NCBI GenBank assembly: GCA_030180135.1
Contig: CM058233.1
Coordinates: 109,161,994-109,225,993, forward strand
Direction of reading: 5' to 3'
Source: Orychophragmus violaceus
Lineage: Eukaryota > Streptophyta > Magnoliopsida > Brassicales > Brassicaceae
DNA: 64,000 nt
Shown here: piece after piece, positions 12,564-24,539 of the stretch
Layout: every line of letters begins with the position of its first letter
Position numbering within the stretch: position 1 is the stretch's first letter
Translations under genes and position numbers: made by a program
The notes under the pieces: generated by a model
The model's database searches: none
Seen by the model: only the letters and a program-made list of their open reading frames with translations
What the model was told of the DNA's origin: nothing

Positions 12564-12920
12564 TATCAATTAGTGAACTAATCCAATTTTCTATATATTA
12601 ATTAATGTTTTTGCCAACTTTCAATATAGAATAATTATTAGACATTTTAAAGGTTAAGAATTCATAACTCACTAATCTCTATATTATCTCAATAATTATG
12701 TAGTTTTTTTGATTAATTTTTGTGATGAAAATGAACATTTTAAAATTTTCAAAACTCCAAATTCATAAAACATTATGGATATAAAACTCTGTTTGTAAAT
12801 TAAATCGGTGGAAAGCATTAGATATTTTCCCCTTAAACTTTAAATCACAGGAATCTTAGTTTCTTAAACAAACATAAACGATCACCTAATAATATTCCAT
12901 TTCTTGGAGGAACTCGTGTA

Positions 12921-13145
12921 ATGGCTTATGGGTCCGTTGGTTTCATCTTCCTTTCCTCCTTAACTTTGTCCCCAACTAATTTGCGATTGGACTCTGGCAT
13001 CTCTCGGGGATAGTTGGGGACCAATGTTTAATGTGTTCGGCTTGTATTCCGTTTTGTATCTTTTGTATTTGAGTTGCTCGGCTTCATTGTAACTCTTGCT
13101 ACTTTTATATTAATGCATCAAATGTTTGGCAAAAAAAAAAAAAAA
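12921..13145 (+). mobile_element. truncated LINE 3-prime end with poly-A
   Basis: About 225 bp ending in AAATGTTTGGC plus a run of about 17 A. An imperfect duplication flanks it: AACTCGTGTA (12911-12920) and AACTCATGTA (from about 13146). The same 3-prime motif recurs at about 36238 (AAATGTTTGGCAAAAA). Confidence 0.6.
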
Positions 13146-13872
13146 AACTCATGTATGGGTGTTGGTTAGGTCCTAATTACGAGATATTCCAGACAATATC
13201 GTTTCAACAAATCTCTGATTTTGGATTACTAAATTTTCGAATAAAAATGATGGAACTAATAATGCATGAATGAACATTCGTATGACTGGTCTCAAAACAT
13301 ACACTGAACCTGGAATAATGATATAGTTAAATAAGATTATAAGCTATTTTGGGACATTTCCATTTCAATGAAAGAATATATGATTCACATGCATTATTTT
13401 CCGAAAAAGTAAAGACCTAGAATTCAACCGGTACATAATCTGAATGGCATGATAATGGAATAGCTGGATCATAGAATATCAGAATAACTATAAATACACT
13501 TAGTTGATTAATAAAAATTTATACTATAGTTATTAAATTAAAATGTATGGGGTTAGTTTAAAAAATTGTTAGTGAAGTGTATTTTCCAATTGTATTTTTT
13601 CCAATTGGACTCAGTTTTATGGATAATCGTTTTGGCTTTTAATGGGATTTTTTATTTTGTTTATAAGAATTGTTGTGGTGTTCTTAGCAATACCAACAAT
13701 ATGTGTTCCCAAATTGTCCACATATAAGATCATGTAACCTCAGCCATGGTTGTGGAGACCATAACCTCCAATCAGGAATGCAACACAATAATGTTCCAAA
13801 CTAGGGTTGAACCTTTAAGTATCCTTAACTATAAATCCCATTCAAATATTTACAAATTTTAATTGGTTTCAA

Positions 13873-14660
13873 CTAGATTTTGACCCGCGCTTAGAAAGCG
13901 CGGATTTACTTTTCTTTACAAATTTAAATTATATTTATTTTGTTATTAGTAATTAAAATTTTTAATTATGCAATCTAATTTTGTTTATAATTGTTTAATC
14001 CGCATTATAAAAATAAATTAATAATTTAGGTTTAAAAAAAGAATTGTGTGTTATTTGAGAAGAGGTATATCGTAAAGATAAAGAGATTGAAATAGCGATT
14101 TTGCATTATAAGTTTTAATATTGAATAATTTTGATATTTTTATTAAATTAAAATATATGATTTTGAATTAATATATATATTTTATATATTTGTTTTAAAC
14201 TCGTGCAAAGTTCATTTTTAGAATTCGAAATTGGCTAATTTATTTTTCAACCCGCTCTTATAATAGTTTAAATATTTTGCAATATGATGTAATAACCCGC
14301 TAAAAATGCAATCGTAAAAACAAATTCTTACGAAATAAATTAATTTAATATAGTTTTAAAATTTTATTATAATATAAACATAAATATTTATATTTGAAAT
14401 AAAAAATAAAAAGATATTAAAATATATTATATTTAAATTTTGAATATAATCATAATTAAAGAATATTATCTTATATATACAAAATAGTTGATATTTAAAT
14501 TATTTAGTTATATTTATCAATTGATTTAATAGTTTCATGTTTATATATATATATATATATATATTAATTAGAAAAGTGAAACCCATTATATTTAGCTTGT
14601 TTGGATACATGTTTAGTAATTGTCTTGTTTGGAAACATGGATAGTAGAGAAATTGTTATG
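13873..14660 (-). mobile_element. Helitron-like element (3-prime end defined)
   Basis: On the minus strand a GC-rich hairpin, CCGCGCTT-TCT-AAGCGCGG (plus strand 13885-13903, 8-bp perfect stem), is followed by GTCAAAAT and CTAG, then T at the insertion point. This is the hairpin plus CTRR terminus of Helitrons. The 5-prime end is not certain; a candidate TCTCTACTATCC lies near 14648-14660. No coding capacity is visible. Confidence 0.55.
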
Positions 14661-14769
14661 TTCTTTAATTACCCTTAATGAATATTAAAAATACTTTTAA
14701 ATCTCTAATGGCACAAATTGTAAATAACACATGCTCCAAAGGTTAGTTTCCTAAAGACTCTAATTTTTT

Positions 14770-15180
14770 AATAGTATTGATTCGATTCTTACGAATCCGG
14801 TTTCAGTTCGAGTATACGAAATTATCAAAACTATATGATAATTTTAAAGTTACTCAAAAGATCTAAAGTACTTGATAATATTTAAATTATTCGAAAGTCC
14901 CGTAAAATATATATTTAAAATATTTAAAATATCTGAAAATATTCAGAAATATCCGTATTATCCAAAAACTCAATAAAAATTACTAACTAATAAAAAACAC
15001 TAAAAATATTAAAATTACCAAAAATAAATATAACTTTGGATTTTTTTTTTGTCAACATATAACTTTGGATTATTTTGCATATATATATATATATATATAT
15101 ATTTAGATATTGTCCGGTATCCAAAATATATATACTTAAACTCCATTCATATATTTTTTAGAATCAGATCAGATTCGTTT
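14770..15180. repeat. AT-rich degenerate repeat region
   Basis: Contains GGTTTCAGTTCGAGTAT, ATCCGTATTATCC and similar motifs of the dispersed family described at 11465-11930, plus an AT dinucleotide run at about 15079-15101. Confidence 0.45.
15028..15071. mobile_element. tail-only micro-insertion with 15-bp duplication
   Basis: ATATAACTTTGGATT occurs at 15028-15042 and 15057-15071, flanking the 14-nt insert TTTTTTTTGTCAAC. On the minus strand this reads GTTGAC followed by A residues, like a LINE 3-prime end. Confidence 0.8.
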
Positions 15181-18100
15181 TTTTCCAATCAGATTTCATG
15201 TCCAATCACAAACGCTAATTTGATTTATTTTAAAAGAAGCGATCAGTAGAATTTACTAATTTAGCAGTAACAGTTAAATTGTACTAAAATAGAAAATAAA
15301 TTAGGTAATAGGTACGATGTACTTAACACGGAAGATCTCTTACCGTATCTCCATTAGTTACACGGTTCTGTCTGTTTCCCTTGGTTCACTGAATTAATCT
15401 CTATCTTAATACACAAGTTGTCTCCCTTGGTTCACTCAATTACCCTGTTTCTTAATAAGCCTATAGACAATTTGAGGTCGCTAATTAAACAAATACATTC
15501 TGACCGAATCCTATCCCCATTTTATTACCTCAAGAGGATACTTTGGAATACTTTAATCACAATTTAAATGATTTATTATTCTAATCGCGTGACAAAAGCA
15601 GGAAGCTCGCAAGAAACTTTTAACTAACTTCCCTTATTATCATCGGAGCATGTGCATCGTGCTATGTAGTACACGGGTGTATTAGTGTGTTAATGGTGCC
15701 GTACACTTTGACAGATCCCAGTTTTAACCACTCTAATTATTATGATTCGATTCGAGTAATCACTGCGGTTCAAACGCAGTTGGTGCGTTACTGTGATCAT
15801 AGGTGAAAAATGTATAAGATTACGTACGTGCATAAATGATACTATCACTTACATACGTAACGAGACACGATACTATATTACTATGGTATAGATAATCTAT
15901 AGATACGTCCATATTTTCAAAAATTACTAGGTTAGAAATATAGACGGTTTAACAGGTTAAGCGTAGGTGAACAGCCCAACTGATATTATGTCCTTGATTA
16001 ATTCCTATACCATGTGAATAATACACCATTAACCTAGGAATTAAAATTCGTTGCATGCATCATGCATGAGGGAGCTTTTTATTGGTTAAGTGTATTATAT
16101 AGACGTGTTTTAACGTTGGTGGTTGATCTTTGTTTGAATGCATTCAACATTGACCATACCATAAATTTGATGGTTACAAAAACATTTCTCAACCAACGGT
16201 TGGTTATATAATCCCTTTCGACAAAAAAGGAAAAAGATGAAAATGCATTAAATATCACATTAGAATAAAATTCTGGGCTCACAAAAACGAACGTAGTTGA
16301 TTATTTGTTCCATTTAACACGATTGACCTATTATTTCTGACTTTGAATGATAATTGCGGTTAGAGCGGATTAGTTCGTAACTGATCAAGACGTTTTTTAT
16401 ACCATTCATAATTTTTAATGTAGATAAGTGTGGATAAGAACAAATCAAAGAAATTCAATGCGAACCAAATGTATACTAGTTTTGTAAAAAATAAACATGA
16501 TCCGCAACGGATAAGTGACCACAATCTATCCCAAAAATGAAATAGTTTAGTTCGCAGTTGATTTAGTTTTTGAATAATAACAACGATCAAAGGCGGATGG
16601 AGAAACGTATTTAGTATGTGGCACTTATTGTAACAAATATTTAGATTAAAAGCATTTAAATAAATTGCATATTAATTAGGGAAGGAAAATTAAAAATTAG
16701 TGTGGGACACATGCCATACCTAAGTTCTACATGTTTCGGCCCCTCACAATCACATCGGACAAAATTATGTACAGACTAAACCACCATAATTTAGAAACAA
16801 CAGTCTACTACGTATTTAGTTTATTTGTTCATATAAATAAACCGTACTTGATCTACAACGGACTATACTTTTTTTTAATCTACGGAATGTGTATCAAATA
16901 ATATAAATGATATATAAAAGCGATATTAACCGCTTACAAACTAATCCGCCTTAACAATTATTACCATTCAAAGTTTTAATTTGTTGCGATGGCAGTAAAC
17001 ATTCAAAACTTTTATTTTCGATATTATAGAAATTATTTAATTTATTAAATATGAACAATTTTGATTAAAAAGATTTATTACGTATAAATTCATTAAAGAT
17101 ACATGCAAACTTTCCTTTTTAATCGTAATCTATTGCTTTTGAATAATTCAAAAAACCAATTGATAATCATCTACAAATTAACAATATATTTTGTCATATA
17201 CTGATTGAATCCTACGACATGTCAAAAGAATGTTAATTACATAATTTTTTATATAAAATTTATTTCCAACACCGCTTTCAAAAATCAAAAGAATGTTAAT
17301 TACTAATTAAAGTGTATAAATAAATAAAATAACAAAAGAAAGAAAGTGGGTGGGTGACCGGCAGGTGAGGGAGTGGCCGTTAAAGGGACGCAGAGATTTA
17401 CAGCCTGTTTTATTTTCTTTCTTTAAATTATAAAACAAAATATCCCAAAAAGAAATTAAAGTGGTAACGATCAGCCTTCTGATCCCGCGATCTATCTTGT
17501 CGTTTTGCGCCACGTCAGCAACTGTCTATTTTCTTGCCTTTATTCCTTTTATATTTATTTTAATTTGAGATAGGCAAAATATCCAAAAATAATAATGATA
17601 ACTATTTTCTGATAATAATAATACTAATAATGGCATACAGGCTGGCTTCCTCAGTCAAAAAGTCACCGAATCGAACCAAAAACCTCATACCTAACCGTTA
17701 CCTTCATCCTTATCTTCATCTTTTTAATCCTCTCTATCAATTATTTTGGCTTAAGAATTTAATCTATGTTTAGTGCATATATTAATATAAATAAAAGATT
17801 ATACAAAACGGGTCACGTTTGTTTCCTTTGTTGTTGTTGCTGTAATTATACGGAATTTAATTTTGGAGGTTTATTCTATTTGTAACTATAATCTTATGCA
17901 TCTCATATGTGTATAAAGCGAAGTTGCAAGATGTTTGGTTTAAAACTTTAGATACTAAAATTATAAAAAAAACTTTAGATACTAAAAAGAAACTTTAGAT
18001 ACTAGTATAGATTTATATAGATTTTTATTTCAGTTCGTAAGATTTTTATGTTTCTTTCTGCCAATTACACTTTGAAAAAAAGTAAAATAAAGTTGCACAT

Positions 18101-20238
18101 TCCTGAAAAATTTGCTTGACTGAAATGTATACACACGCGCGCAGTACCGTGTGTACCGTTCGATTTCTAATTTTTTTAGCCGTACCGGTTTAACATTTTT
18201 TTGTTTGTTTCAGAAACATATTTCAAAATATCTTTGTTCGGTAACAAATGTGTCAGTAAGAATCTAATTCCATTCATATATTTTTTAATTTAATATACAT
18301 ATTTTTACTCGGTGCATTTTTGTTGTTTTTTGTAACAAGCATTTTTGTTGTTGTTATGTGTAAAGAAATATCAAATACAATTTATAAGCAACGGTAAAAC
18401 TATTTTATATATGCTCGCTGCATGTATTATAGCAAGAACTTGGTGTCTAGTATCTCTACACAACATCTCCTTTTCTTCATCAACACAATGAACAAGTTTA
18501 GCTAAATTTGGGACCAATGGTCCAACGTGTATTAATGTAACCACATATATCAACACACGCAAGAGAGTGACATGAAACCCTTATTGCATAAAAAGACAGT
18601 GACATGCAACGAACAGTGTAATATATTGAAAACAAATCCCAACACTTTAGTTTATATACAAAACAAAACAAACTTTCGGCTATTTTTCATTGACTTGTAT
18701 ATAGTCTTTCTGTTGTTGTTACACTTATTGTATAAAAGCAATATGTGTTTGCCAGCACATTTTCATTTTATATACTTGGTTTTGTTATCAAATTTCCAAG
18801 GTGATATATATACACACACTGAATATACTAAAATTTGTGGCCAGTTTATGTGGTTCAAAGCCGTTTCGTAGAGGCTCGACCACCACTTCATTATAGTGGA
18901 GATCATGTTTTAGGGTTTTGTATCTTTTTATCTACTTCTATAACCGGATCTATAGATTTTACTGTTATTGGTTTTTTTTCTTATTGGAATCTTAGTTTGT
19001 ATCACTGATTTTTATCTCGGCTAACTGGATTTGTCTATGCCCCGTTATCATTGTTTTACGGGTTTTAAATTTAGTAAAATATATTTTAATTAAATAAAAA
19101 ATTACAAAATTTCCAAGGTGATCCTTAAGTTTATTATTTCTGTAGAATTTTGTTAAAATAAGAAAAAAACATACGAAAATATATTAATCCATTAAAGTTA
19201 GTTACATTTTAAAAACAGAATTATGTGAAAAAGAAATATAATAACGTAGAAGTAAACGATTTTGTGAGTGGTCACAACTTTGCTTTTAAATGGAAAACGA
19301 TATGATTGGGTAAAAACGGTCCACCTGTAAAAAGGAGAGTGGAAGAGACGCTCCAGTACGAGCGTACCCTATAAAGCAAACTAATCTCTGAAATTAAGGG
19401 CACAATTATAATATTTATTTATTTATTTATTCATGACTAAAAAAGCAAACCTCAAACTCAAAGTACTTATACTAACCTGACACGTGTCTATATAACAGCT
19501 GTATCCCAAGTCCCCAACCGTTTTCCTGGAAGATTCTCTGCTCTCCACGCTCGATGTTAACCTCACACAGACGCTGTTCACCCAAACGCACTTTCCAATC
19601 GCAGTCGTGTTTTTTATTATTATTAATATCTTTGTTATCATGGCTTTATATGACAAAATTAACTAAGGATTAAATCATTTTATTTTTTGAGCGAATATAA
19701 TCTATTACAAATCAAATTTATTTATTTATAAAATAATATGCACTTAAACTACAACTTTGTGAAACAACGTATTCAACGGTTTTTCCTATTTACGGATAAT
19801 CTACACTAACCATATTTACTGTTATATAGAAATCAATGTTTCCCAGATTTTTCTTCTTCAGATTTTCCGTTTTTCAATTTAAAAACTTTCTTTTTCAACT
19901 AATTTTAAAAAATTTTGATTGATGAAATTAACTAAAATATATTAATGACTTTCCTAAAAAACTGTTTTGACTGAATTAGTCAAATATCGTAACGAGTTGT
20001 TTAATAACCACCATAATTTATCCGTTTTAACATTGATAAAATTTCTTTATTTATAGATAAAAACGGTTTTCCTTGATTCCTATGAATAAATTAGTATAAG
20101 TTAGATATTTTTTTTTTGCAGTTAAAAACTATACGCATATCCAGTAATAAACCGCAGAGTTTTAACTACTTTAATATTTTTTTTCAGTTAATTGATAAGA
20201 AAGATAACGGGTTGAACCGGTAACCCTTTCGCCACTCG
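15181..20238. other. gene-free region upstream of MYB73
   Basis: No supported gene over about 5 kb. At 16330-16600 and 16790-16960 there is a dispersed repeat (GGATTAGTTCGTAA ... ATGATCCGCAAC), related to sequence at 30420-30740 and 40680-40830. At 17943-18005 the motif AAACTTTAGATACTA occurs three times (17943, 17970, 17990). A possible G-box plus TATA (CACGTGTCTATATAAC) lies near 19481-19496 but no gene follows it. Confidence 0.5.
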
Positions 20239-20246
20239 TATAAATA
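20239..20246 (+). promoter_or_regulatory. MYB73: TATA box of MYB73
   Basis: TATAAATA lies 117 bp upstream of the MYB73 start codon, a normal distance for a plant core promoter with a leader of roughly 85 nt. The transcription start is inferred. Confidence 0.7.
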
Positions 20247-20362
20247 CTCTCTTCTTGCTCTTATCCTCTTATAACCTTTTTCACCACAAAAAAAGAAACT
20301 CCCAACGACCCACAAAAAAAAACAGAGGACGTGTGAGAAAAAAAAACAGAACAAAACCGGCG

Positions 20363-21331
20363 ATGTCAGGTCCGGCCAGAAAGAATATGGAGAGGATTAA
20401 AGGTCCATGGAGTCCAGAAGAAGACGATCTATTACAGAGGCTGGTGCAGAAACACGGTCCTAGAAACTGGTCTTTGATCAGCAAATCTATCCCTGGACGT
20501 TCCGGTAAATCTTGCCGTCTCCGGTGGTGTAACCAGCTATCTCCGGAGGTTGAGCACCGTGCTTTTTCGCCGGAGGAAGACGAGACGATTATTCGAGCGC
20601 ACGCCCGGTTCGGTAACAAGTGGGCAACGATCTCTCGTCTCCTTAATGGAAGAACAGACAACGCTATCAAGAATCATTGGAACTCAACGCTCAAGAGAAA
20701 ATGCAGCGCCGAAGGGCAAAACTGTGATTTCGGTGGTAACGGAGGGTATGACGGTAATTTAGGAGAAGAGCAACCGTTGAAACGTACGGCGAGCGGTGGT
20801 GGTTGTGTGTCTACTGGGTTGTATATGAGCCCAGGAAGTCCGTCTGGATCTGACGTCAGCGAGCAATCTAGTGGTGGTCCACATGTTTTCAAACCGACGG
20901 CTAGATCTGGTGCTGTGACGGAGGTGACGGCGTCATCGTGCGGTGGAGATCCGCCGACTTATTTAAGTTTGTCTCTTCCTTGGAATAACCGTTACGAGAC
21001 GGAGACGGTTAAAGTCAACGAGTCAACTCAAGTAAATGAGGATACAGTTATCGACGGTGATAACACGGCGGAGCTGTTTCCGGTTAGAAAAGAAGAGGTG
21101 GTAGAAGAAGAGAAAGGGATATCGGGATTCGGTGGTGAGTTTATGACGGTGGTGCAGGAGATGATTAGGACGGAGGTGAGGAGTTATATGGCGGATTTAC
21201 AGCGAGGGAACGTCGGTGGTGGTTCCGGTGGAGGAGGTGGTGGTTCGTGTATGCCGCAAAGTGTAAACAGCCGTCGTGTTGGGTTCAGGGAGTTTATAGT
21301 GAACCAAATCGGTATTGGGAAGATCGAGTAG
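20363..21331 (+). CDS. MYB73: R2R3-MYB transcription factor, MYB73 (subgroup 22)
   Basis: A nuclear DNA-binding protein of 322 residues encoded by one exon, as expected for the MYB44/70/73/77 subgroup. The R2 repeat spans about residues 11-61 with Trp16, Trp36 and Trp55; R3 spans about 63-112 with Phe68, Trp87 and Trp106. Subgroup 22 signatures follow: TGLYMSPGSPSGSDVS (151-166), the EAR-type repression motif LSLSLP (201-206), and a C-terminal GEFMTVVQEMIRTEVRSYM helix. The frame is open upstream to 20255, but the start at 20363 (MSGPARKNMERIKG) matches the family N-terminus and leaves a leader after the TATA box. The protein is nearly identical to Arabidopsis MYB73 as I remember it. Members of this subgroup act in auxin, ABA and stress responses; direct targets cannot be read from sequence. 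It appears intact and functional. Confidence 0.96.
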   Translation: MSGPARKNMERIKGPWSPEEDDLLQRLVQKHGPRNWSLISKSIPGRSGKSCRLRWCNQLSPEVEHRAFSPEEDETIIRAHARFGNKWATISRLLNGRTDNAIKNHWNSTLKRKCSAEGQNCDFGGNGGYDGNLGEEQPLKRTASGGGCVSTGLYMSPGSPSGSDVSEQSSGGPHVFKPTARSGAVTEVTASSCGGDPPTYLSLSLPWNNRYETETVKVNESTQVNEDTVIDGDNTAELFPVRKEEVVEEEKGISGFGGEFMTVVQEMIRTEVRSYMADLQRGNVGGGSGGGGGGSCMPQSVNSRRVGFREFIVNQIGIGKIE

Positions 21332-21659
21332 TGATATTAGTGAAACTTTTCACTCTGTTTCTCGAGAAAATAAAAAAGTTTCAGGCTTTTCAATGTATAG
21401 AGCCAAGCCAGCAATGGTTAGAGAGACTGAAGAAGGAAGCAAATCAAGAAAATGTTTTGTAATCATATGATCTTTCGTGATTCAAATTAAAATGAAGCAA
21501 TAACATTTAAAATCATAGAAAAACATGATATTTTTAAATTGATGAAAAGTCAAAAACATTTCTTGAACTAATTTCATGGGTTTGATACGAGGAAGCAAAC
21601 ACAACCAAAAGAAGTAAATATTTATCACGTGACATAAAATGTTTCATAAGCACACAAAG

Positions 21660-21714
21660 AAGGAAGTTATCTAATGGATGCAAAAAAAAAAAAAAAAAAG
21701 GAAGTTATCTAATG
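21660..21714. mobile_element. tail-only micro-insertion with 17-bp duplication
   Basis: AAGGAAGTTATCTAATG occurs at 21660-21676 and 21698-21714. The insert is GATGC followed by a run of about 16 A. Confidence 0.8.
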
Positions 21715-21727
21715 TGCAGGCTCTAAA

Positions 21728-22838
21728 TAGTTGTTGCTACTGGTGGATTCTCGTGAGCTTAACTTGTTGATTAGATGAGATCTTGTTTCCACGACCATGA
21801 TGGATCGTTCAGACCAGGTACCGAGTTGAGGCACACGAGAAGTGTCCCACCTTCATGTAGAAGTACCTATGATCAATCCCGCAAAAATAGCGGATTAGTC
21901 GGTTTTTTTTTTTGAATAACTACGAGGTTTTGGGTCTGTAGGCCCGTACATTTTCTAGGGTGAGATCTAAACCATATTAAATTCACTCTCTCTTAGAGAT
22001 GAGACCCTCCTAACAAGAATCGAATCTAACAGTAAAAGCTAATAGCTGACCTTTACCAACTCTGTTGAGTTGGTTTAGTCGGTTTTTTTCTCGGTCAATC
22101 GATTGGTAAACCATGGAAAAACATTGTTTTCTACTGTACCGGAGAGGAGCGTGCATCTATTTCGCAGCTGGATTAGATTCGGCTCAGGTTGCTTTACCGT
22201 ACACTTTGGATAAGACCAAGGACGAGCTCTGCTTTTAGCCAAGACCGTTGCAGTCTGTTGCAAAGCTGTCGTTTGTGTTGTTGGCTTGCTGGACTGGATA
22301 ATGTTGAGCTGGCCCATTGGCTTTATGTTTTCTTGATGGGCTGATGATGGATTTGTATTGTTCACATGTTGCAGCTGCTAGAGCTGGAGCATCATTAATA
22401 CTTCCCCTACCATAATTAAACCTCCATCTAAAACAATCACCAAAGTATATTAATCAGATCAGACTATTGAGAGATGTTTTTGAGTGGTGAGAGTTTAAAT
22501 CTCTGTAGACAGATCCTTTGCATGCTGTATCATTCAGCAACGAAAGTAAGCCAACCAATAGACCATACCAAGAGAAGAAGGCAAATATCCCTCTTACCAA
22601 TTGTCCAAATGGTGAGATATCTTATTAGCGAACAAGAATAGTTTCTTACATAAAATATGATTCACAGTCTGCAAATTAATGGGTAATATATATGTTAACA
22701 AGGGAGAACTTGTTTCTGACATCTACCTTTGGTGCTGAGAAAAGGCCACTTGAACAAAAATAGACATAGGAAGACAATAGCAAGTGACAAAACAACCACC
22801 ACCTTGCTATAATTCTCCCCAAATTCATCCAGCCATCT
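21728..22838 (-). pseudogene. HMA1: HMA1 P-type heavy-metal ATPase relic
   Basis: Four blocks in the order of HMA1 (chloroplast-envelope P1B-type Cu/Zn ATPase) lie on the minus strand. (1) 22838-22727 encodes RWLDEFGENYSKVVVVLSLA and the rest of a membrane segment, with acceptor AG and donor GT in place. (2) About 22530-22501 encodes ACKGSVYR. (3) 22426-22368 encodes GGLIMVGE and NDAPALAAAT, but the hinge motif GEGINDAPA is broken by a 1-nt loss. (4) 21866-21728 encodes VLLHEGGTLLVCLNS, DPSWSWKQD and, after another frameshift, HLINKL. Roughly 240 residues between blocks 2 and 3 are gone, including the phosphorylation site and nucleotide-binding domain, and the N-terminal half is absent. A SINE sits between blocks 3 and 4. 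This is a non-functional remnant of the gene expected next to MYB73; an intact copy may exist elsewhere. Confidence 0.88.
21914..22074 (-). mobile_element. tRNA-derived SINE (S1-like)
   Basis: About 160 bp on the minus strand with a box-A-like segment (CAGAGTTGGTAAAGG), a box-B-like segment (GATTCGATTCTTG) and an A-rich tail (plus-strand T run 21903-21913). Direct repeats TTAGTCGGTTTTTTT flank it (from 21895 and at 22075-22089). Length and promoter boxes fit Brassicaceae S1-type SINEs; the family name is from general knowledge. Confidence 0.75.
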
Positions 22839-23136
22839 CTGCAGTTTAGATTTATTAGATGTGTGGATCATGTTTTTTCAGATTTTCGGATTTAGGATTA
22901 GAGACCCTATTCGGGTAACTCTATATATCGGGTTGGGTTATATTCGAGATTTATTGGATTCAAGTCAGTTCAGATATCTAAAGTTACCAAAATGTTTAAA
23001 AACTCAAAAATATTTAAAAAATTGGAAAATACTAAAAAAATCCGTAAAAATATTTTTGTTTGTCTTGTAAAAAATATATCTAAACTACAAAGTATCCAAA
23101 AGTACTCGAAATTATTCCATAATATGTGGGCTATGT

Positions 23137-24055
23137 AACTCCTACAAAAACCTCGATTTTCATCGGTAAATCTCGTAAATAATTAATTTTATCACATATA
23201 TTTCATTCCAAAAATACCTAACAAGGTTCTAACTCTATATTAATGTTCAATAAACTAAATTTGATGGCCATGATGCATATTTATTATTTTTTTAACAAGT
23301 AATTTAACAAATATTTAGATACACCATAAATTGGTGGTTTGATCCCAATGAAATTTTTATTTTTTGGATAATCGGTTAAAATTAGGGTCAAAACGTATTT
23401 TATCAAGTTTCCACATCCATGATGGATATATATATATATATACACATTAAAACAAGAACGTAAAAATTACTTCCTCTGTATAAAAATAAACCAAGGTTAA
23501 GGTTTTTACATACATATTAAGAAATCCTTTAATTTTATATCTTTTTCTAAACTAAACTATCATTTATTACTAGTTTGACAAAAATTAACCAATCATAAAC
23601 TAATCTGCAAAATATAAATGGTCAAAAAACTAAAACATATCATTAATTTTACATTGAAAATTGAAAAGATGATTTATATTTAGACAAAAAATCTCTTAAA
23701 CTTAGTTTAATTTTATACGGAGAGAGTAGAAAAGTACGTCATGATTTTTGGGGGTATAACCCCTACCAAAACATTGATTTTCATCGGTAAATTTCGTAAA
23801 TAATTAGTGTTACCATTTACAGTCCATTCTAAAAACACATAACCAAATTCTAAAATTATATTAATGTTCGTTAAACTAGTTTTGATAGTCATGAGACATA
23901 TTTTAAATTTTTAACAAGTAATTTATCAAATATCTATATATGCTATAAATCGGTGATATGATCTTAATAAGACTTCCATTTTTGGATAATCGGGGACAAT
24001 TTGGGGTTGGAACATTTTTCATTAAGTTTTTATATCATTGGTAGATATAGCCATG
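23137..24055. repeat. direct duplication of a 300-bp segment
   Basis: The segments about 23137-23440 and 23758-24055 align over about 300 bp. Shared landmarks are TTTTCATCGGTAAATNTCGT, TATTAATGTTC, AACAAGTAATTTA and TTTTTGGATAATCGG. They are diverged by many substitutions. A Stowaway-like MITE lies between them. Identity of the duplicated sequence is unknown. Confidence 0.7.
23470..23726. mobile_element. Stowaway-like MITE
   Basis: 257 bp flanked by TA (23468-23469, 23727-23728). The left end is CTTCCTCTGTATAAAA and the complement of the right end is CTCTCTCCGTATAAAA, inverted repeats of the CTCCCTCCG type. Non-coding. Confidence 0.75.
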
Positions 24056-24539
24056 TATTAAATTTATGACTTAAAATTTTGTAAAATAATCGTATAATCT
24101 GTAAGGTAACGTTTATTTAAACTTTACATTGTAAATATATATACATGCTTAAACTTAAAAAGAATATATATTTTCAAAGGACATATTTTAATATAATGAG
24201 CAAATTACTTGATAAAACTATTTATTAAAAATAGTATTTATGAGGATGTAACTTTATATAAATAAATATGGATTTACACTTGAACTATAGCTCTAATTAA
24301 TAGATGGTATTTCCATCATCATACAGTTACTAAGATTAACATGTTTAATTGATAATACGTGTGTCGCATCTTGATGTAGCGATAGTTTACACTTACACAC
24401 GGTTCGTCCATTCTCCCCATATTCATACATGACCAATTCATATTTGAGAATGTACTGATAGCACTCCACCTTAGTTTGATCCTTTTTAGATATTAAAAAA
24501 CAGTTATTTGGAAATTTTGAGTTTGGGCGATTTGGTAGT

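Noticed and set aside
18371..18562. 63-codon minus-strand frame (LVPNLAKLVHCVDEEKE...)
   Set aside because: It looks protein-like but I could not match it to a family, there is no ATG start, and no exons or promoter were seen nearby.
19423..19656. 77-codon minus-strand frame near a G-box/TATA-like sequence
   Set aside because: The TATA-like sequence points in the other direction and the translation has no recognisable features.
20281..20892. Antisense frames across MYB73
   Set aside because: Shadows of a strongly coding exon; the plus-strand MYB73 explains the sequence.
22075..22365. 96-codon minus-strand frame within the HMA1 relic
   Set aside because: It crosses from the relic into sequence of unknown origin and shows no HMA1 or other recognisable domain.
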